Source: Pedobacter ureilyticus (GTDB lineage: Bacteria > Bacteroidota > Bacteroidia > Sphingobacteriales > Sphingobacteriaceae). From it: 64,000 nucleotides of DNA. A program made the position numbers and the translations under genes. A model generated the notes under the pieces. That model saw only the letters and a list, made by a program, of their open reading frames with translations. It did no database searches and was not told the DNA's origin. Shown piece after piece: positions 18,153 to 26,662 of this stretch (position 1 is its first letter; every line of letters begins with the position of its first letter). The stretch lies in NCBI RefSeq assembly GCF_005925345.1, contig NZ_SSHJ01000006.1, forward strand, positions 161,156 to 225,155. The letters run 5' to 3'.

Positions 18153-19448
18153 TTAATTCCCCTCACTCCAATTGAACCTATCTGCTGGCGAATATTTCCA
18201 CGGGGCACCATTGTTTTCTACGTTACCTAACATGGCATTGATGCTTGCAGGAGCTACCGACTCTTCCATTACAGCAAAGCGTCTCAAATCCATAATAATC
18301 TCCAGTGGGTCGATATTTACAGGGCAGGCTTCTACGCAGGCGTTGCAACTGGTACAGGCCCAAATTTCTTCTCTGGTAATGTAATCATCTAATAGTGATT
18401 TACCATCTTGATGCTCCAAGCCATGTTTATCGATGTTTCTACCAACTTCCTCTAATCGATCGCGGGTATCCATCATAATTTTACGTGGAGAAAGTAGTTT
18501 GCCGGTAATGTTTGCCGGACAAACAGACGTACATCTTCCGCATTCGGTACAGGTGTAGGCATTCAATAAATTTATCCTATTAAGGTCTTGCACATCTTTT
18601 GCGCCAAATTTTCCAGGTGCAGTTTCGGCAGGTACAAAAGAGGGGTCTAACATGGCTTTTACTTCGTTGGTTACACTATCCATATTGGTAAACTGCCCCT
18701 TAGGTTTTAAGTTAGAGAAATAGGTGTTTGGAAAAGCCAACATGATGTGGAAGTGCTTAGAATAAGGTAGGTAATTTAAGAAGGCGAAAATGCCCACAAT
18801 GTGAAACCACCAACAAAAGCGTTCAATAAAAATTAAACTATCAAGGTTGTTGGGTAATAAACCTACCAAAAGGCCACTTACAGGAAAAGCTCCAGCTGCA
18901 ATGTAGTGTGTAGCGCCTAAAGCTTGTAACTTTGCGTCTGCTGCATTCATGGTTAAGAAAGCGGTCATCAACAATATTTCCGTAATGAGGATGTAATTGG
19001 CATCTGATTTAGGCCAGCTTTTCATTTCTACACCAGAGAAACGTTTTATTTTTACAATGTTCCTGCGGATTAGGAAAATAGCACAGGCGAGCCAAACGCC
19101 TGCAGCCAATAGCTCAAAACTTCCGATTAAGAAATTATAGAAGCCGCCCAGCCCGGCGAAAACCCTGTGAGTGCCAAATGCACCGTCTATAACAATTTCT
19201 AAAACTTCTAGGTTGATGATGACGAAACCCAGATACACCACCAAATGTAAAAAGAAAGGTATTGGTCTAACCGCCATTTTAGTTTGCCCAAAAGCAACCT
19301 TTAGCATTGTCATCAGTCGTTCTTGCGGTTTGTCGGTACGATTAACCGGCCTGCCCAATTTAATATTGCGGATAACCTTGCGAGCATTGTAAGCAAATAA
19401 TGCTGTGCCAGCTAGGGCTAAAATGACGAATATAATTTGTGAAACCAT
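18153..19448 (-). CDS. Membrane Fe-S oxidoreductase with two 4Fe-4S motifs
   Basis: 431 residues. The N-terminal ~230 residues hold about five membrane helices resembling a NarI/HdrE-type cytochrome b region (several histidines within helices). The C-terminal part carries two ferredoxin motifs: CTECGRCTSVCPANI (~residue 300) and CTSCNACVEACPVNI (~residue 366). It is transcribed ahead of the CCG-domain gene with a 120-base gap. In other organisms the three parts (membrane, ferredoxin, CCG) are fused; here they are split in two. Confidence 0.88.
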   Translation of the reverse strand: MVSQIIFVILALAGTALFAYNARKVIRNIKLGRPVNRTDKPQERLMTMLKVAFGQTKMAVRPIPFFLHLVVYLGFVIINLEVLEIVIDGAFGTHRVFAGLGGFYNFLIGSFELLAAGVWLACAIFLIRRNIVKIKRFSGVEMKSWPKSDANYILITEILLMTAFLTMNAADAKLQALGATHYIAAGAFPVSGLLVGLLPNNLDSLIFIERFCWWFHIVGIFAFLNYLPYSKHFHIMLAFPNTYFSNLKPKGQFTNMDSVTNEVKAMLDPSFVPAETAPGKFGAKDVQDLNRINLLNAYTCTECGRCTSVCPANITGKLLSPRKIMMDTRDRLEEVGRNIDKHGLEHQDGKSLLDDYITREEIWACTSCNACVEACPVNIDPLEIIMDLRRFAVMEESVAPASINAMLGNVENNGAPWKYSPADRFNWSEGN

Positions 19449-19635
19449 AATTTATCTAGCGTAATGGTACAACGAAGTTAAAATATTTCGTTTTAAAACA
19501 TTTATTATGCTTGCATAATTTTGTGAATTTAGAACGGTTATGAATTGAGTATGGTTTTTATTAAAAATTAATTCGCTGATTTATAGACGAAAAAAGTGCT
19601 ATTTATACGGCAATTACATTATTTGTAAAAAATAA

Positions 19636-19666
19636 TTTTGTGTTTTAAAAAAGATAGCTACATTTG
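19636..19666 (+). promoter_or_regulatory. Promoter of the first tRNA-Phe gene
   Basis: TTTTG (19636-19640), 18 bases, then TACATTTG (19659-19666), 15 bases before the mature tRNA. The same arrangement with identical spacing precedes the second tRNA, which supports the call strongly. Confidence 0.8.
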
Positions 19667-19681
19667 CAATCCCAAACGGGA

Positions 19682-19754
19682 GGTGCCTTAGCTCAGTAGG
19701 TAGAGCAAAGGACTGAAAATCCTTGTGTCGCTGGTTCGATCCCAGCAGGCACCA
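19682..19754 (+). tRNA. tRNA-Phe (GAA)
   Basis: A 73-base cloverleaf. Acceptor GGTGCCT pairs with AGGCACC, the anticodon loop ctgaaaa carries GAA, and the T loop is GGTTCGATCC. The discriminator is A and CCA is not encoded. Confidence 0.97.
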
Positions 19755-19761
19755 CCTCCAC

Positions 19762-19790
19762 AAACCTCGAAGTAAATTCGGGGTTTTTTT
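19762..19790 (+). terminator. Terminator of the first tRNA-Phe
   Basis: Stem aaacctcgaa with ttcggggttt, then a run of T. A near copy follows the second tRNA. Confidence 0.75.
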
Positions 19791-19872
19791 ATGCTTATTT
19801 TTTTCAATGCTTAGCTTATTGTCTTAGAAAGCTAAAACAGCTACTAGGTTTAATCGAAAGAAATCAATAAAA

Positions 19873-19903
19873 TTTTGCTTTTAGAAAAAAGAAGTTACAT
19901 TTG
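19873..19903 (+). promoter_or_regulatory. Promoter of the second tRNA-Phe gene
   Basis: TTTTG (19873-19877), 18 bases, TACATTTG (19896-19903), again 15 bases before the tRNA. The spacing is the same as in the first copy. Confidence 0.8.
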
Positions 19904-19918
19904 CATTCCCAATCTGGA

Positions 19919-19991
19919 GGTGCCTTAGCTCAGTAGGTAGAGCAAAGGACTGAAAATCCTTGTGTCGCTGGTTCGATCCCAGCAGGCACCA
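19919..19991 (+). tRNA. tRNA-Phe (GAA), second copy
   Basis: The same 73 bases as the copy at 19682, including the GAA anticodon. It has its own promoter and terminator, so the two are separate transcription units rather than one processed transcript. Confidence 0.97.
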
Positions 19992-19998
19992 CTTCCAC

Positions 19999-20025
19999 AA
20001 ACCCCGAAGTAAATTTGGGGTTTTT
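19999..20025 (+). terminator. Terminator of the second tRNA-Phe
   Basis: Stem aaaccccgaa with tttggggttt followed by T residues; homologous to the one after the first copy. Confidence 0.7.
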
Positions 20026-20203
20026 ATGTTTTTACTCCCCTATTTCGTCAGCATAGGGAAAGCTTTGATGAATGTATCAACTTATGATTTAGAGCGTTGA
20101 GCTTAGGCATTAAGTATTCGTAGTTTTTATTGGATTAAATTTCGGCTGTTCATACGCAATAAAGAACCCTCCCCGATATTGGCTCGGGAAGGGTGGGTAA
20201 AAT

Positions 20204-20773
20204 CTAAATCACCATTGTTTCTAGCGTGGTATTACCAGGGGTATCCTTGGCTTCGGCAATAATTTTTGTGCCGAGCAAACTGCTATTTAAGACGGTGGCT
20301 TCATAGATCCAATCGAGGTTGTTTGCACTTAATATAGCCATGCCGCTTTCTAGCAAGGTATGGGTACTATCATAAATGCTTACTTTCACTTCCGTAACTC
20401 TAAAGTTGTCGATAGCCCTTACCCTGATCTGGTTACCGATTTGACCTTGGTAGTTACTGGTATCAATTAAAGTGATTTCTGGGGATTTGCAGTAATCTGC
20501 CAAGGCTAAGTTGTATACTGATAGGCCCGGTTTGGCAAAAGCCTGATAGTCTTCGGTTAGCATTGGATTGCCGATGACGCCCTTTGCGTATGCCACCGCT
20601 TCTCTAAACCTTTGCTTTACCTCTATTTGTTTTGCCGTGTACACGGGATTATCTGGTCGTTTTGGCCTTTTGGCGATTACCGTTTGGTTGTTTCCAAAAT
20701 TTTTGAATACCACCAGGTTGCCCACCCTGCCGCGGGCACCAAACATTACTTCGTTGTTTTCTGACTTTGCCAT
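20204..20773 (-). CDS. Uncharacterised two-part protein (N-terminal basic, C-terminal Ig-like)
   Basis: 189 residues, no signal peptide. The N-terminal part (MFGARGRVGNLVVFKNF, then IAKRPKRPDNP) is basic and resembles the start of small proteins common in Pedobacter-like genomes, often named DUF6266-like. The C-terminal part (residues ~105-185) has beta-strand features of an Ig-like domain (NQIRVRAIDNFRVTEVKVSI). I do not know its role. A hairpin-like sequence (ccctccc...gggaggg type, 20168-20196) lies just after its 3' end and may be its terminator. Confidence 0.65.
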   Translation of the reverse strand: MAKSENNEVMFGARGRVGNLVVFKNFGNNQTVIAKRPKRPDNPVYTAKQIEVKQRFREAVAYAKGVIGNPMLTEDYQAFAKPGLSVYNLALADYCKSPEITLIDTSNYQGQIGNQIRVRAIDNFRVTEVKVSIYDSTHTLLESGMAILSANNLDWIYEATVLNSSLLGTKIIAEAKDTPGNTTLETMVI

Positions 20774-21519
20774 CTTCTTTCTGTTTTAAAATGTGATTAA
20801 TAATTAAAATTTACACTCTTTGTTTACCGGTAGTTAGTGCTTGAGGGTAAAGTTGGGGATGAAAAAATTAGGGCTTGTCGCGTTTGGCGGTTTTAGGCGC
20901 ACTTGGGTGTCTTTTGTCCTTTTTGTGCGTTTTTGTCGCAATTGTCGTTTTGGGGGTGCTGTTCCACCGTCGGTCTACCGTCGGTCCTCCGTTGTTGCTA
21001 CGTTTGGGATTGATATTTCAAATAAAAAGCCAGCACACAGTCTTTCCTCTCCTTGCCGATTAATCGGCACAAGCTATGCTGGGCATTGGCAGGTACTTTT
21101 TTCCGCAAAAAGTACCCAAAAACTCTCGGCTGCGCCCTTTGCTTTAAAGTTGGTGCTAAAGCAATTGCATCTATACCGCAAAGGCCAAGGCCGATTTGAG
21201 TGACTTTATGGGCTTTTACTTGGGCTTGAGATCTTGCCTAGCCCAACCGTTTATGTTGTTTGAGCAGAAAATTTACGTTTTGTATTATTTTTTCTGGCGA
21301 TTAGCTCAAATTTGAGTTGGCAAATTTATACTGTTTCGAGTTTTTTATTGCCAAACTGTAAACGTGGCTTGCAATGTCCATTACGAAATTGGCAGTCGCT
21401 GTTCGGCGAGGCTTTAAAATTTGCTAAAAGCTAGGTGTTCCTTTGTAACTGTTTGTATATGAGTTAAATTTGTATTATCAAATCAACAATTGTCTTTTTA
21501 CCAATGAAGCTACTGAGTT
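20774..21519. other. 745-base gene-poor stretch with repeat fragments
   Basis: Frames here look like noise (low-complexity, cysteine/phenylalanine-rich translations). It includes tandem ccgtcggtc pieces near 20968-20990 and a palindrome ggtacttttttccgcaaaaagtacc at 21092-21116 that is related to one at 48757-48811. I see no RNA gene. Confidence 0.45.
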
Positions 21520-21720
21520 ATGAGTGGATCCTTACATCGTTTATTTTTTTATACTGCCGACCTTAAGTTGATTACAGGCAAGAGCGAGCGTACTTGCCAG
21601 CGCATTTTGCAATTGATTAGGGATTGCCACGGCTTGCACAAACGCCAGCCCATTACTGTTTTTCAGGCCTGCGATTATTTGGGGATCTCTTTGGAGAAGT
21701 TGTTGCCGTTTTTGAGGTAG
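21520..21720 (+). CDS. Small helix-turn-helix-like protein
   Basis: 66 residues. The core LITGKSERTCQRILQLIRD reads like a winged or homeodomain-like HTH (as in small Bacteroidota proteins with a GKSERTAQR signature), followed by VFQACDYLGISLEKLLPF, which looks like a second helix pair. A DNA-binding role is inferred. It lies alone in gene-poor DNA. Confidence 0.7.
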   Translation: MSGSLHRLFFYTADLKLITGKSERTCQRILQLIRDCHGLHKRQPITVFQACDYLGISLEKLLPFLR

Positions 21721-21895
21721 TGTGGTTTTAGTCTTGGATAGCTTTCGCTATAATTAGCAATCAAATAATGCGCTCTTAAACTTCGTAAACGTCTATTATT
21801 CTAGCTATATTAGCTGGAAAGGTTGTACATGCTTGTAATTAAATTAGTGGTAATTACACAGCAACAGTAACAACAACAAATAAAACTGACGTAAA

Positions 21896-22948
21896 ATGAA
21901 ATATCCTTTCCTTCTATTTTTCTTCTTAACTTTTAAGCTATACGCACAAAAGGTAGAGGTGTTGTTAATAGGTGTATCCCATAATTATAGCAAAACAGCT
22001 AAACAAGATATCTCCGCTATTGAAAGCAAAATCAGGAAATTTAAGCCGACAGCCTTTTTTGGGGAGTTCTTAAGTAAGGAAGATGAGCAGCATTTAATGG
22101 ATTATTGGTGTAAAGAAGAAAACATCAAACGCCTCGAAACACTTAGGAAAAACAGAAATATAACTTCCGATAAGCTTCCGAATGTGCTTGATAGTTTACA
22201 AAAATTATCGCTAAAAAACCCGAACAATTATTACCTGAAAACTGATTTGGCACATGCCTATTATCTTAATCAAGATGTTTCCAATGGTCATTTTCAGTTT
22301 TGGCAAGTTTTTAAGCGCTTACAACAAATACCCAATATTGAACTTGAAAACTATGTAAATAAGGTACTTAGTCCGCAATTGGACGTGAAAGGACGAAGTA
22401 TGAACAGGCTTAAAACTTCTGAATATGACCTTATTGCTTTCCCCTTGATGCTGGAAATGAAAATCCAGGAATTACAACCTATGGATTGTCAAGATTACGA
22501 TTTGAATTGGTCGGCATCTGCATTGGCTTTCTACAATAAATTTGAAGCTTTCAAAAAAGATACTACTGCGAGTTATGCAGCCGAATTAAAAAAGATTTTA
22601 ATAAGATGGGATAAGGGAATTGAGAAATATTTAACTATGGATAAGCATTCAGAAAACCTAACCGAATGGCTAAATACCGATGAAGCGGCGGTAATTTTAT
22701 CGGCGGGAGACTTCTATTTTCCAGATTTGTATGAACTAAAAGACTTCCCAAAAGAAGAAATGCTTTCGAAAATACATTGGTGGATGATGCGAAATAAAGG
22801 AATGTGTGAAAATGTAGTTAATAGTGCTAAAAGTTTAAAAGCCGAAAAAGTAGTGGTTATTGTTGGAGCCAGCCATAGAAAGTATATGCAAGATATATTC
22901 AACAAGATGCCAAATGTAAGGGTGAGAAATATTAATGAATTTAATTAA
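21896..22948 (+). CDS. DUF5694/TraB-like exported protein
   Basis: 350 residues. A signal peptide is likely at residues 1-17 (FLTFKLYAQ). The strand LLIGVSHNYSKTAKQD and FFGEFLSKEDEQ resemble the TraB/DUF5694 group, which is distantly metalloprotease-like (a GxxH followed downstream by a glutamate). The second GASH motif lies near the C-terminus (VVVIVGASHRKYMQDIFNKM). Function is not established. Its last 70 bases are repeated at 26472-26541, with the coding differences silent. Confidence 0.72.
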   Translation: MKYPFLLFFFLTFKLYAQKVEVLLIGVSHNYSKTAKQDISAIESKIRKFKPTAFFGEFLSKEDEQHLMDYWCKEENIKRLETLRKNRNITSDKLPNVLDSLQKLSLKNPNNYYLKTDLAHAYYLNQDVSNGHFQFWQVFKRLQQIPNIELENYVNKVLSPQLDVKGRSMNRLKTSEYDLIAFPLMLEMKIQELQPMDCQDYDLNWSASALAFYNKFEAFKKDTTASYAAELKKILIRWDKGIEKYLTMDKHSENLTEWLNTDEAAVILSAGDFYFPDLYELKDFPKEEMLSKIHWWMMRNKGMCENVVNSAKSLKAEKVVVIVGASHRKYMQDIFNKMPNVRVRNINEFN

Positions 22949-22956
22949 GCATAAGC
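22887..22956 (+). repeat. 70-bp duplicated block, copy 1 (3' end of the DUF5694 gene)
   Basis: Matches 26472-26541 at 67 of 70 positions. Of the three differences, two lie in codons and are silent (CAA/CAG and CCA/CCG); the third is after the stop codon. Confidence 0.85.
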
Positions 22957-22963
22957 TTGGAAT

Positions 22964-22986
22964 GGCACACGCCGCAGGCGTGCGTC
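22964..22986. terminator. Hairpin cacacgcc/ggcgtgcg after the DUF5694 gene
   Basis: A short GC-rich stem (gcacacgcc with ggcgtgcgt) 15 bases after the stop codon. Plausible terminator, but it lacks a T run. Confidence 0.4.
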
Positions 22987-23062
22987 AGCCGTTGAAACAT
23001 GAATATCTACAAATAGTAATAAGATATAATTTTAGTATTTAGTATATTGCTCAGAACGGTTT

Positions 23063-23575
23063 ATGAGAACAAGTACAGAACTTTACGAATTAGCTGCTCA
23101 ATATAGAGGGAAATTTATTAATGAATTATCATGGATGGAGAAATTCATGGATACTTATATAGCCAAATATTTCGTTGGTGATAATGATGTAAAATTGGCT
23201 GACATGCACCTATTGTTCTTGGGAGATGGCAGAATCTCTCTTGAAAATAAAAGGCAGATTTTTCATGAAATAGCCTCTAAATATGATAGTGAATGGTATA
23301 ATTCTTACATTCCAGTTTTCACAGATCCCAAAACTATAAAAAGCCCCACAATAGCAATGAACAAAGAGCTAGTGTCAATAATTGCGATGAGAAATATACT
23401 CGCTCACAGGATAGTAGACACTACTGTTGAAGGACTAGAGAATGATGATGTTATTTCCTTTTTTACCTATAAAAATACATTTAAAAAAGAGACATTAAGT
23501 CATAATGATTATAGCGGTTATATATTTGGCATTATGGCAATAACAAAATATTTACGCGAAAGAGTTGAGAAGTAA
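23063..23575 (+). CDS. HEPN-like protein with an RNxxxH motif, orphan
   Basis: 170 mostly helical residues. IIAMRNILAHRIVD near residue 110 contains R-N-x3-H, the active-site motif of HEPN RNases. HEPN proteins usually act as toxins or in RNA-based defence, mostly with an MNT or other antitoxin partner; none is adjacent here. The gene is AT-rich, sits in the accessory block and ends 280 bases before the next gene. The RNase activity is inferred from the motif only. Confidence 0.6.
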   Translation: MRTSTELYELAAQYRGKFINELSWMEKFMDTYIAKYFVGDNDVKLADMHLLFLGDGRISLENKRQIFHEIASKYDSEWYNSYIPVFTDPKTIKSPTIAMNKELVSIIAMRNILAHRIVDTTVEGLENDDVISFFTYKNTFKKETLSHNDYSGYIFGIMAITKYLRERVEK

Positions 23576-23857
23576 AATGTCTCCTCATTTTCAGTTGCCT
23601 GTTAAAGCTCGAAAACGTCGTAGGTGCATAAAATATTTGAAGATCTGTATTAAAGTGTAAAAATAGTCGACTTATAGATTAAGCAAAGCTCTGTCACAGA
23701 TGGAAATAGTTATCTAAATTTAAGTCGCTCAGCGGGTTTGATGAATATTTTCTATATTTAGAATAAAATAATACGCTACTCAACTTCGCAAACACCTCCT
23801 ATTCGGGGTGGATTGGCGCCATAGAATAGCGCATATATACAAGTTAGCTGTAACCGT

Positions 23858-24739
23858 ATGAAAACGACATTACACATATTGACATTCGGACTTTTAATGA
23901 CAGTTTTTTCGTGCAGACAACCTAACGAAAAGAAGAATGTTGCTGCCGTTACGACTGACACTTTGCAGACAGCCATTGACAAAAAAGAAAAAGAGCGTTT
24001 AGAAAAAAGAAGGAAAATTGAAGAACAAGACAAGGCAGACAGTTTAAGGCTTGACAAGGTTCTACAAGACGCATTAAAAATTGCAAATCAAAATATTGCC
24101 AAGGACAGATTTGTAAAGAAATATGAAGTTATGCCTGACAGTATTCCTGTGAGTGTTGAAATCAATTTAGACTACCATTTTACAAAGACAAATCCTCACC
24201 TTATAATAAGGAGAAACGAACCAAGTGCAATTTATATTGACATCTATTCTACACGTGACAATAGATTTGAAAAGGTAGTTTCTCACGAACAATGGACAAT
24301 GACTTATGTGAATGACACAATCAGAGATATTAATGGTGACGGACTAAATGACTTTGTAGTTAATTGGTATGGTGCTTCAGGCTGTTGTTTAAAAGCATTC
24401 AGTAATGTTTATATTTTGCGACAAGACCAAAAAGCATTTTCAGGGAACTTTGAATTTATAAATCCGACATTTTCACCAAGAGAGAAAATAATTAGGGGTG
24501 TTTGTTATGGACATCCAGGTGAAACAGAAATGTATAAATACAAATGGAACGGAGAAAAAGTGGACACGTTGGAATATGTCTCTTATGAAAAAAATGATAA
24601 CGGGGAAAAGACTGGAAAGATTTTGATTTCAAATACAGAACCGTTTGGCGACAAATTCAAAATATTAAAACGACTGAATAACGTTCCAAACGAATACAAA
24701 AAAATAGAGGGCTATGACTGGTTTACAGGCAAATTATAA
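23858..24739 (+). CDS. Lipoprotein with an EF-hand/FG-GAP-like motif
   Basis: 293 residues. The lipobox LLMTVFSC puts the lipidated cysteine near residue 19. A lysine/glutamate-rich stretch follows (residues ~40-65), then a domain with DINGDGLNDFVVNWYG, which is a calcium-binding loop typical of FG-GAP or dockerin-like repeats. No enzyme motif is seen. The gene is framed by gttagctgt before (from 23843) and acagctaac after (24747), the pattern discussed as cassette-like. Role unknown. Confidence 0.7.
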   Translation: MKTTLHILTFGLLMTVFSCRQPNEKKNVAAVTTDTLQTAIDKKEKERLEKRRKIEEQDKADSLRLDKVLQDALKIANQNIAKDRFVKKYEVMPDSIPVSVEINLDYHFTKTNPHLIIRRNEPSAIYIDIYSTRDNRFEKVVSHEQWTMTYVNDTIRDINGDGLNDFVVNWYGASGCCLKAFSNVYILRQDQKAFSGNFEFINPTFSPREKIIRGVCYGHPGETEMYKYKWNGEKVDTLEYVSYEKNDNGEKTGKILISNTEPFGDKFKILKRLNNVPNEYKKIEGYDWFTGKL

Positions 24740-24746
24740 AACGGCA

Positions 24747-24882
24747 ACAGCTAACAGGCGTTTGGCTCAATGGCGGGTGAAGTGGTTAATTGAACATTCT
24801 ACCTCGCATCAACTTTTGTGGTGTATTGACAGTTTTGTGCTCCGAAATCCGCCACTGCGCCAAGCGCCAAAACGTTAGCTGT
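24747..24882. other. attC-like imperfect palindrome between two cassette-like genes
   Basis: Outer arms ACAGCTAAC (24747-24755) and GTTAGCTGT (24874-24882) are exact complements. Inside, ggcgtttggc pairs with gccaagcgcc and tggcggg with ccgcca, with offset bulges. A 136-base imperfect hairpin with GTTAGC-type ends resembles integron attC sites, but GTTAGCT departs from GTTRRRY at one base and no integrase is in view. Confidence 0.5.
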
Positions 24883-24946
24883 AATTATCCCAAAAATATG
24901 TTCAAAATTTACTCGGTTTAACAATCGAAAATCTTAAGAAATATAT

Positions 24947-26260
24947 ATGCTAAAAAAAATAATATTTGTAATCATCATTAGCATCACAATTACTTGTTGT
25001 AAGAGCTTAAGGACAAAGCAACAACAACTTACTAAAAAAGACTTAAATGGTTATTGGGAGCAACAAGGAGAGGGAGAAATTATAGAAATTAATGATTCTT
25101 TAGTTATATCTTACCACAGTAGTAATTTCAATTGTTATCCTAATTGGAAAATAACGAGGGAATATTTCAATACTAAAACACCTACAATTACTTTGAATGA
25201 CGATGAATCTTTCACAAATAAAGAAGGATTTACATTACATACATATCTGAAGTTAAAAGAGAAACCAAAGCTATGCACAGAGCTAACCGAAATTCAAAAA
25301 AATAACAATACCTACAATTTTGAAACGCTTTGGAACACATTTAATGAACAATATGTCTATTTCAAAGAAAGAAATATTGATTGGAATGTAATTAAATCTA
25401 AATATCAATCAAAATTCAACGATAAAACAGAATCTTTTGAATTCTATTTACTATTAGAAAAAATGGTGCTTGAACTAAAAGATAGCCATTCAGACTTTGA
25501 AGTTCCAGATGAATTTGAAGAACAATGGCATAAATTAAATAAAAAAAATGACACAAGTGATTATAAAACACTAGCACAAAATAAAATTTTAAACAAATAT
25601 TTGAAAAATGTAAAAACGTATAATGATGGTCAGATTTATTACGGTTTAATAAACTACGGAATAGGTTATGTTCAACTAAATAGTATGGAAGAAATTGATA
25701 ATATGCCTACCATTGCCGATTCTATTATTTCTGAAATAAAAAATACGAAAGTTTGCGTTATCGACTTACGTTTTAATAATGGTGGTGATGATGTAATGGC
25801 ACTTGATTTTTTAAGCCATTTTATTGATAAGCCATATAATGTTTATACTAAAAGAAGACGTTTTAAGGAAGGTTTTACAGACAATCAAACAATAAAAATA
25901 GAACCAGCTAAAAATCGTTATACCAAAGAAATCTACGTATTAACAAGCTCATATACTGTCAGTGCAGCTGAAACTGCAATATTAGCAACATTAAATTTTC
26001 CTAATTTTAAAAAGATTGGTTCCAATACAAATGGTGCTTTTTCGGACATTTTAAATAAAACGTTGCCTAACGGCTGGAATTATTGGTTGTCAAATGAAGT
26101 TTATGAAGGAATGAATGGAAAAAATTACGAAGTAAGTGGTATTCCACCTGATTATAAAATAGACTATCCAAGAGAAAAGGAACAATTTTTAAAATCATTG
26201 TATTTTGAATTAGATAAGGAAGACAGAGCAATTGAAAAAGCAATGGAGCTCATAAAATAA
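24947..26260 (+). CDS. S41-family (C-terminal-processing-like) peptidase, lipoprotein
   Basis: 437 residues with a lipoprotein signal (IIISITITCC). The protease domain has FETLWNTFNEQYVYF, then ELKDSHSDF, VCVIDLRFNNGGDDVMAL (~residue 268) and the serine region YVLTSSYTVSAAETAI (~residue 330), as in tricorn-like S41 peptidases. These cleave near C-termini of envelope proteins; the target is unknown. No PDZ domain is obvious. It lies between the attC-like palindrome and an acagctaac box at 26265-26273, so it appears as a separate cassette-like unit. Confidence 0.85.
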   Translation: MLKKIIFVIIISITITCCKSLRTKQQQLTKKDLNGYWEQQGEGEIIEINDSLVISYHSSNFNCYPNWKITREYFNTKTPTITLNDDESFTNKEGFTLHTYLKLKEKPKLCTELTEIQKNNNTYNFETLWNTFNEQYVYFKERNIDWNVIKSKYQSKFNDKTESFEFYLLLEKMVLELKDSHSDFEVPDEFEEQWHKLNKKNDTSDYKTLAQNKILNKYLKNVKTYNDGQIYYGLINYGIGYVQLNSMEEIDNMPTIADSIISEIKNTKVCVIDLRFNNGGDDVMALDFLSHFIDKPYNVYTKRRRFKEGFTDNQTIKIEPAKNRYTKEIYVLTSSYTVSAAETAILATLNFPNFKKIGSNTNGAFSDILNKTLPNGWNYWLSNEVYEGMNGKNYEVSGIPPDYKIDYPREKEQFLKSLYFELDKEDRAIEKAMELIK

Positions 26261-26264
26261 CTAC

Positions 26265-26273
26265 AGCTAACAG
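26265..26273 (+). repeat. acagctaac box after the S41 gene
   Basis: The same 9-mer as at 24747, just after the S41 stop codon, as expected if it were the left arm of a further cassette end. A matching right arm is not found before the duplicated block at 26472, so this end looks truncated. Confidence 0.45.
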
Positions 26274-26471
26274 CAGTAACTGTTGCACAACCCCACATTT
26301 CGCCGTCATCTTAAAAAACAACACAAAAACCAACCTCTTTTAGAGCGATTTAAGCGTGTTTGTTTTTTTGATGACAGAAAATTATTGCTTTTTTAGAAGG
26401 GCTCAATTCCAAGATAGGTAAGCCAAATCAATCCTGTTTTCGAAAAAACCAGCACTTTCGTCGGTGTGCAC

Positions 26472-26541
26472 TGCAGGATATATTCAACAAGATGCCGAAT
26501 GTAAGGGTGAGAAATATTAATGAATTTAATTAAGCACAAGC
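26472..26541 (+). pseudogene. Remnant: 3' end of a second DUF5694-type gene
   Basis: 70 bases equal to 22887-22956 except for three substitutions. The reading frame (QDIFNKMPNVRVRNINEFN then stop) is kept and its changes are silent, so this is the tail of a once functional related gene rather than a recent copy. No upstream coding part remains. Confidence 0.75.
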
Positions 26542-26613
26542 ACCGTTGCACTTATGCTTGCACTAGGCAAAACGGTCGAGTAGGCAAGGGCATTTCAGCC
26601 CAAACCTCTCACA

Positions 26614-26647
26614 GAACCGTACGTGAACCTCTCAATTCATACGGCTC
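26614..26647 (-). ncRNA. Group II intron domain V
   Basis: A 34-base hairpin opening GAGCCGTATGAATTGAGAGG and closing GTACGGTTC: the catalytic domain of group II introns. Its completeness suggests the ribozyme could be active. Confidence 0.85.
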
Positions 26648-26662
26648 TTATTATACAAATCA

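Noticed and set aside
20841..21203. 120-residue reading frame
   Set aside because: Composition (many Cys, Phe, Arg runs) and the included palindromic repeats indicate non-coding DNA; no RBS.
26542..26575. Firm call of a group IIC-attC intron
   Set aside because: The 3' exon has small palindromic features but does not form a clear attC with the cassette boxes; the RT class cannot be decided by eye.
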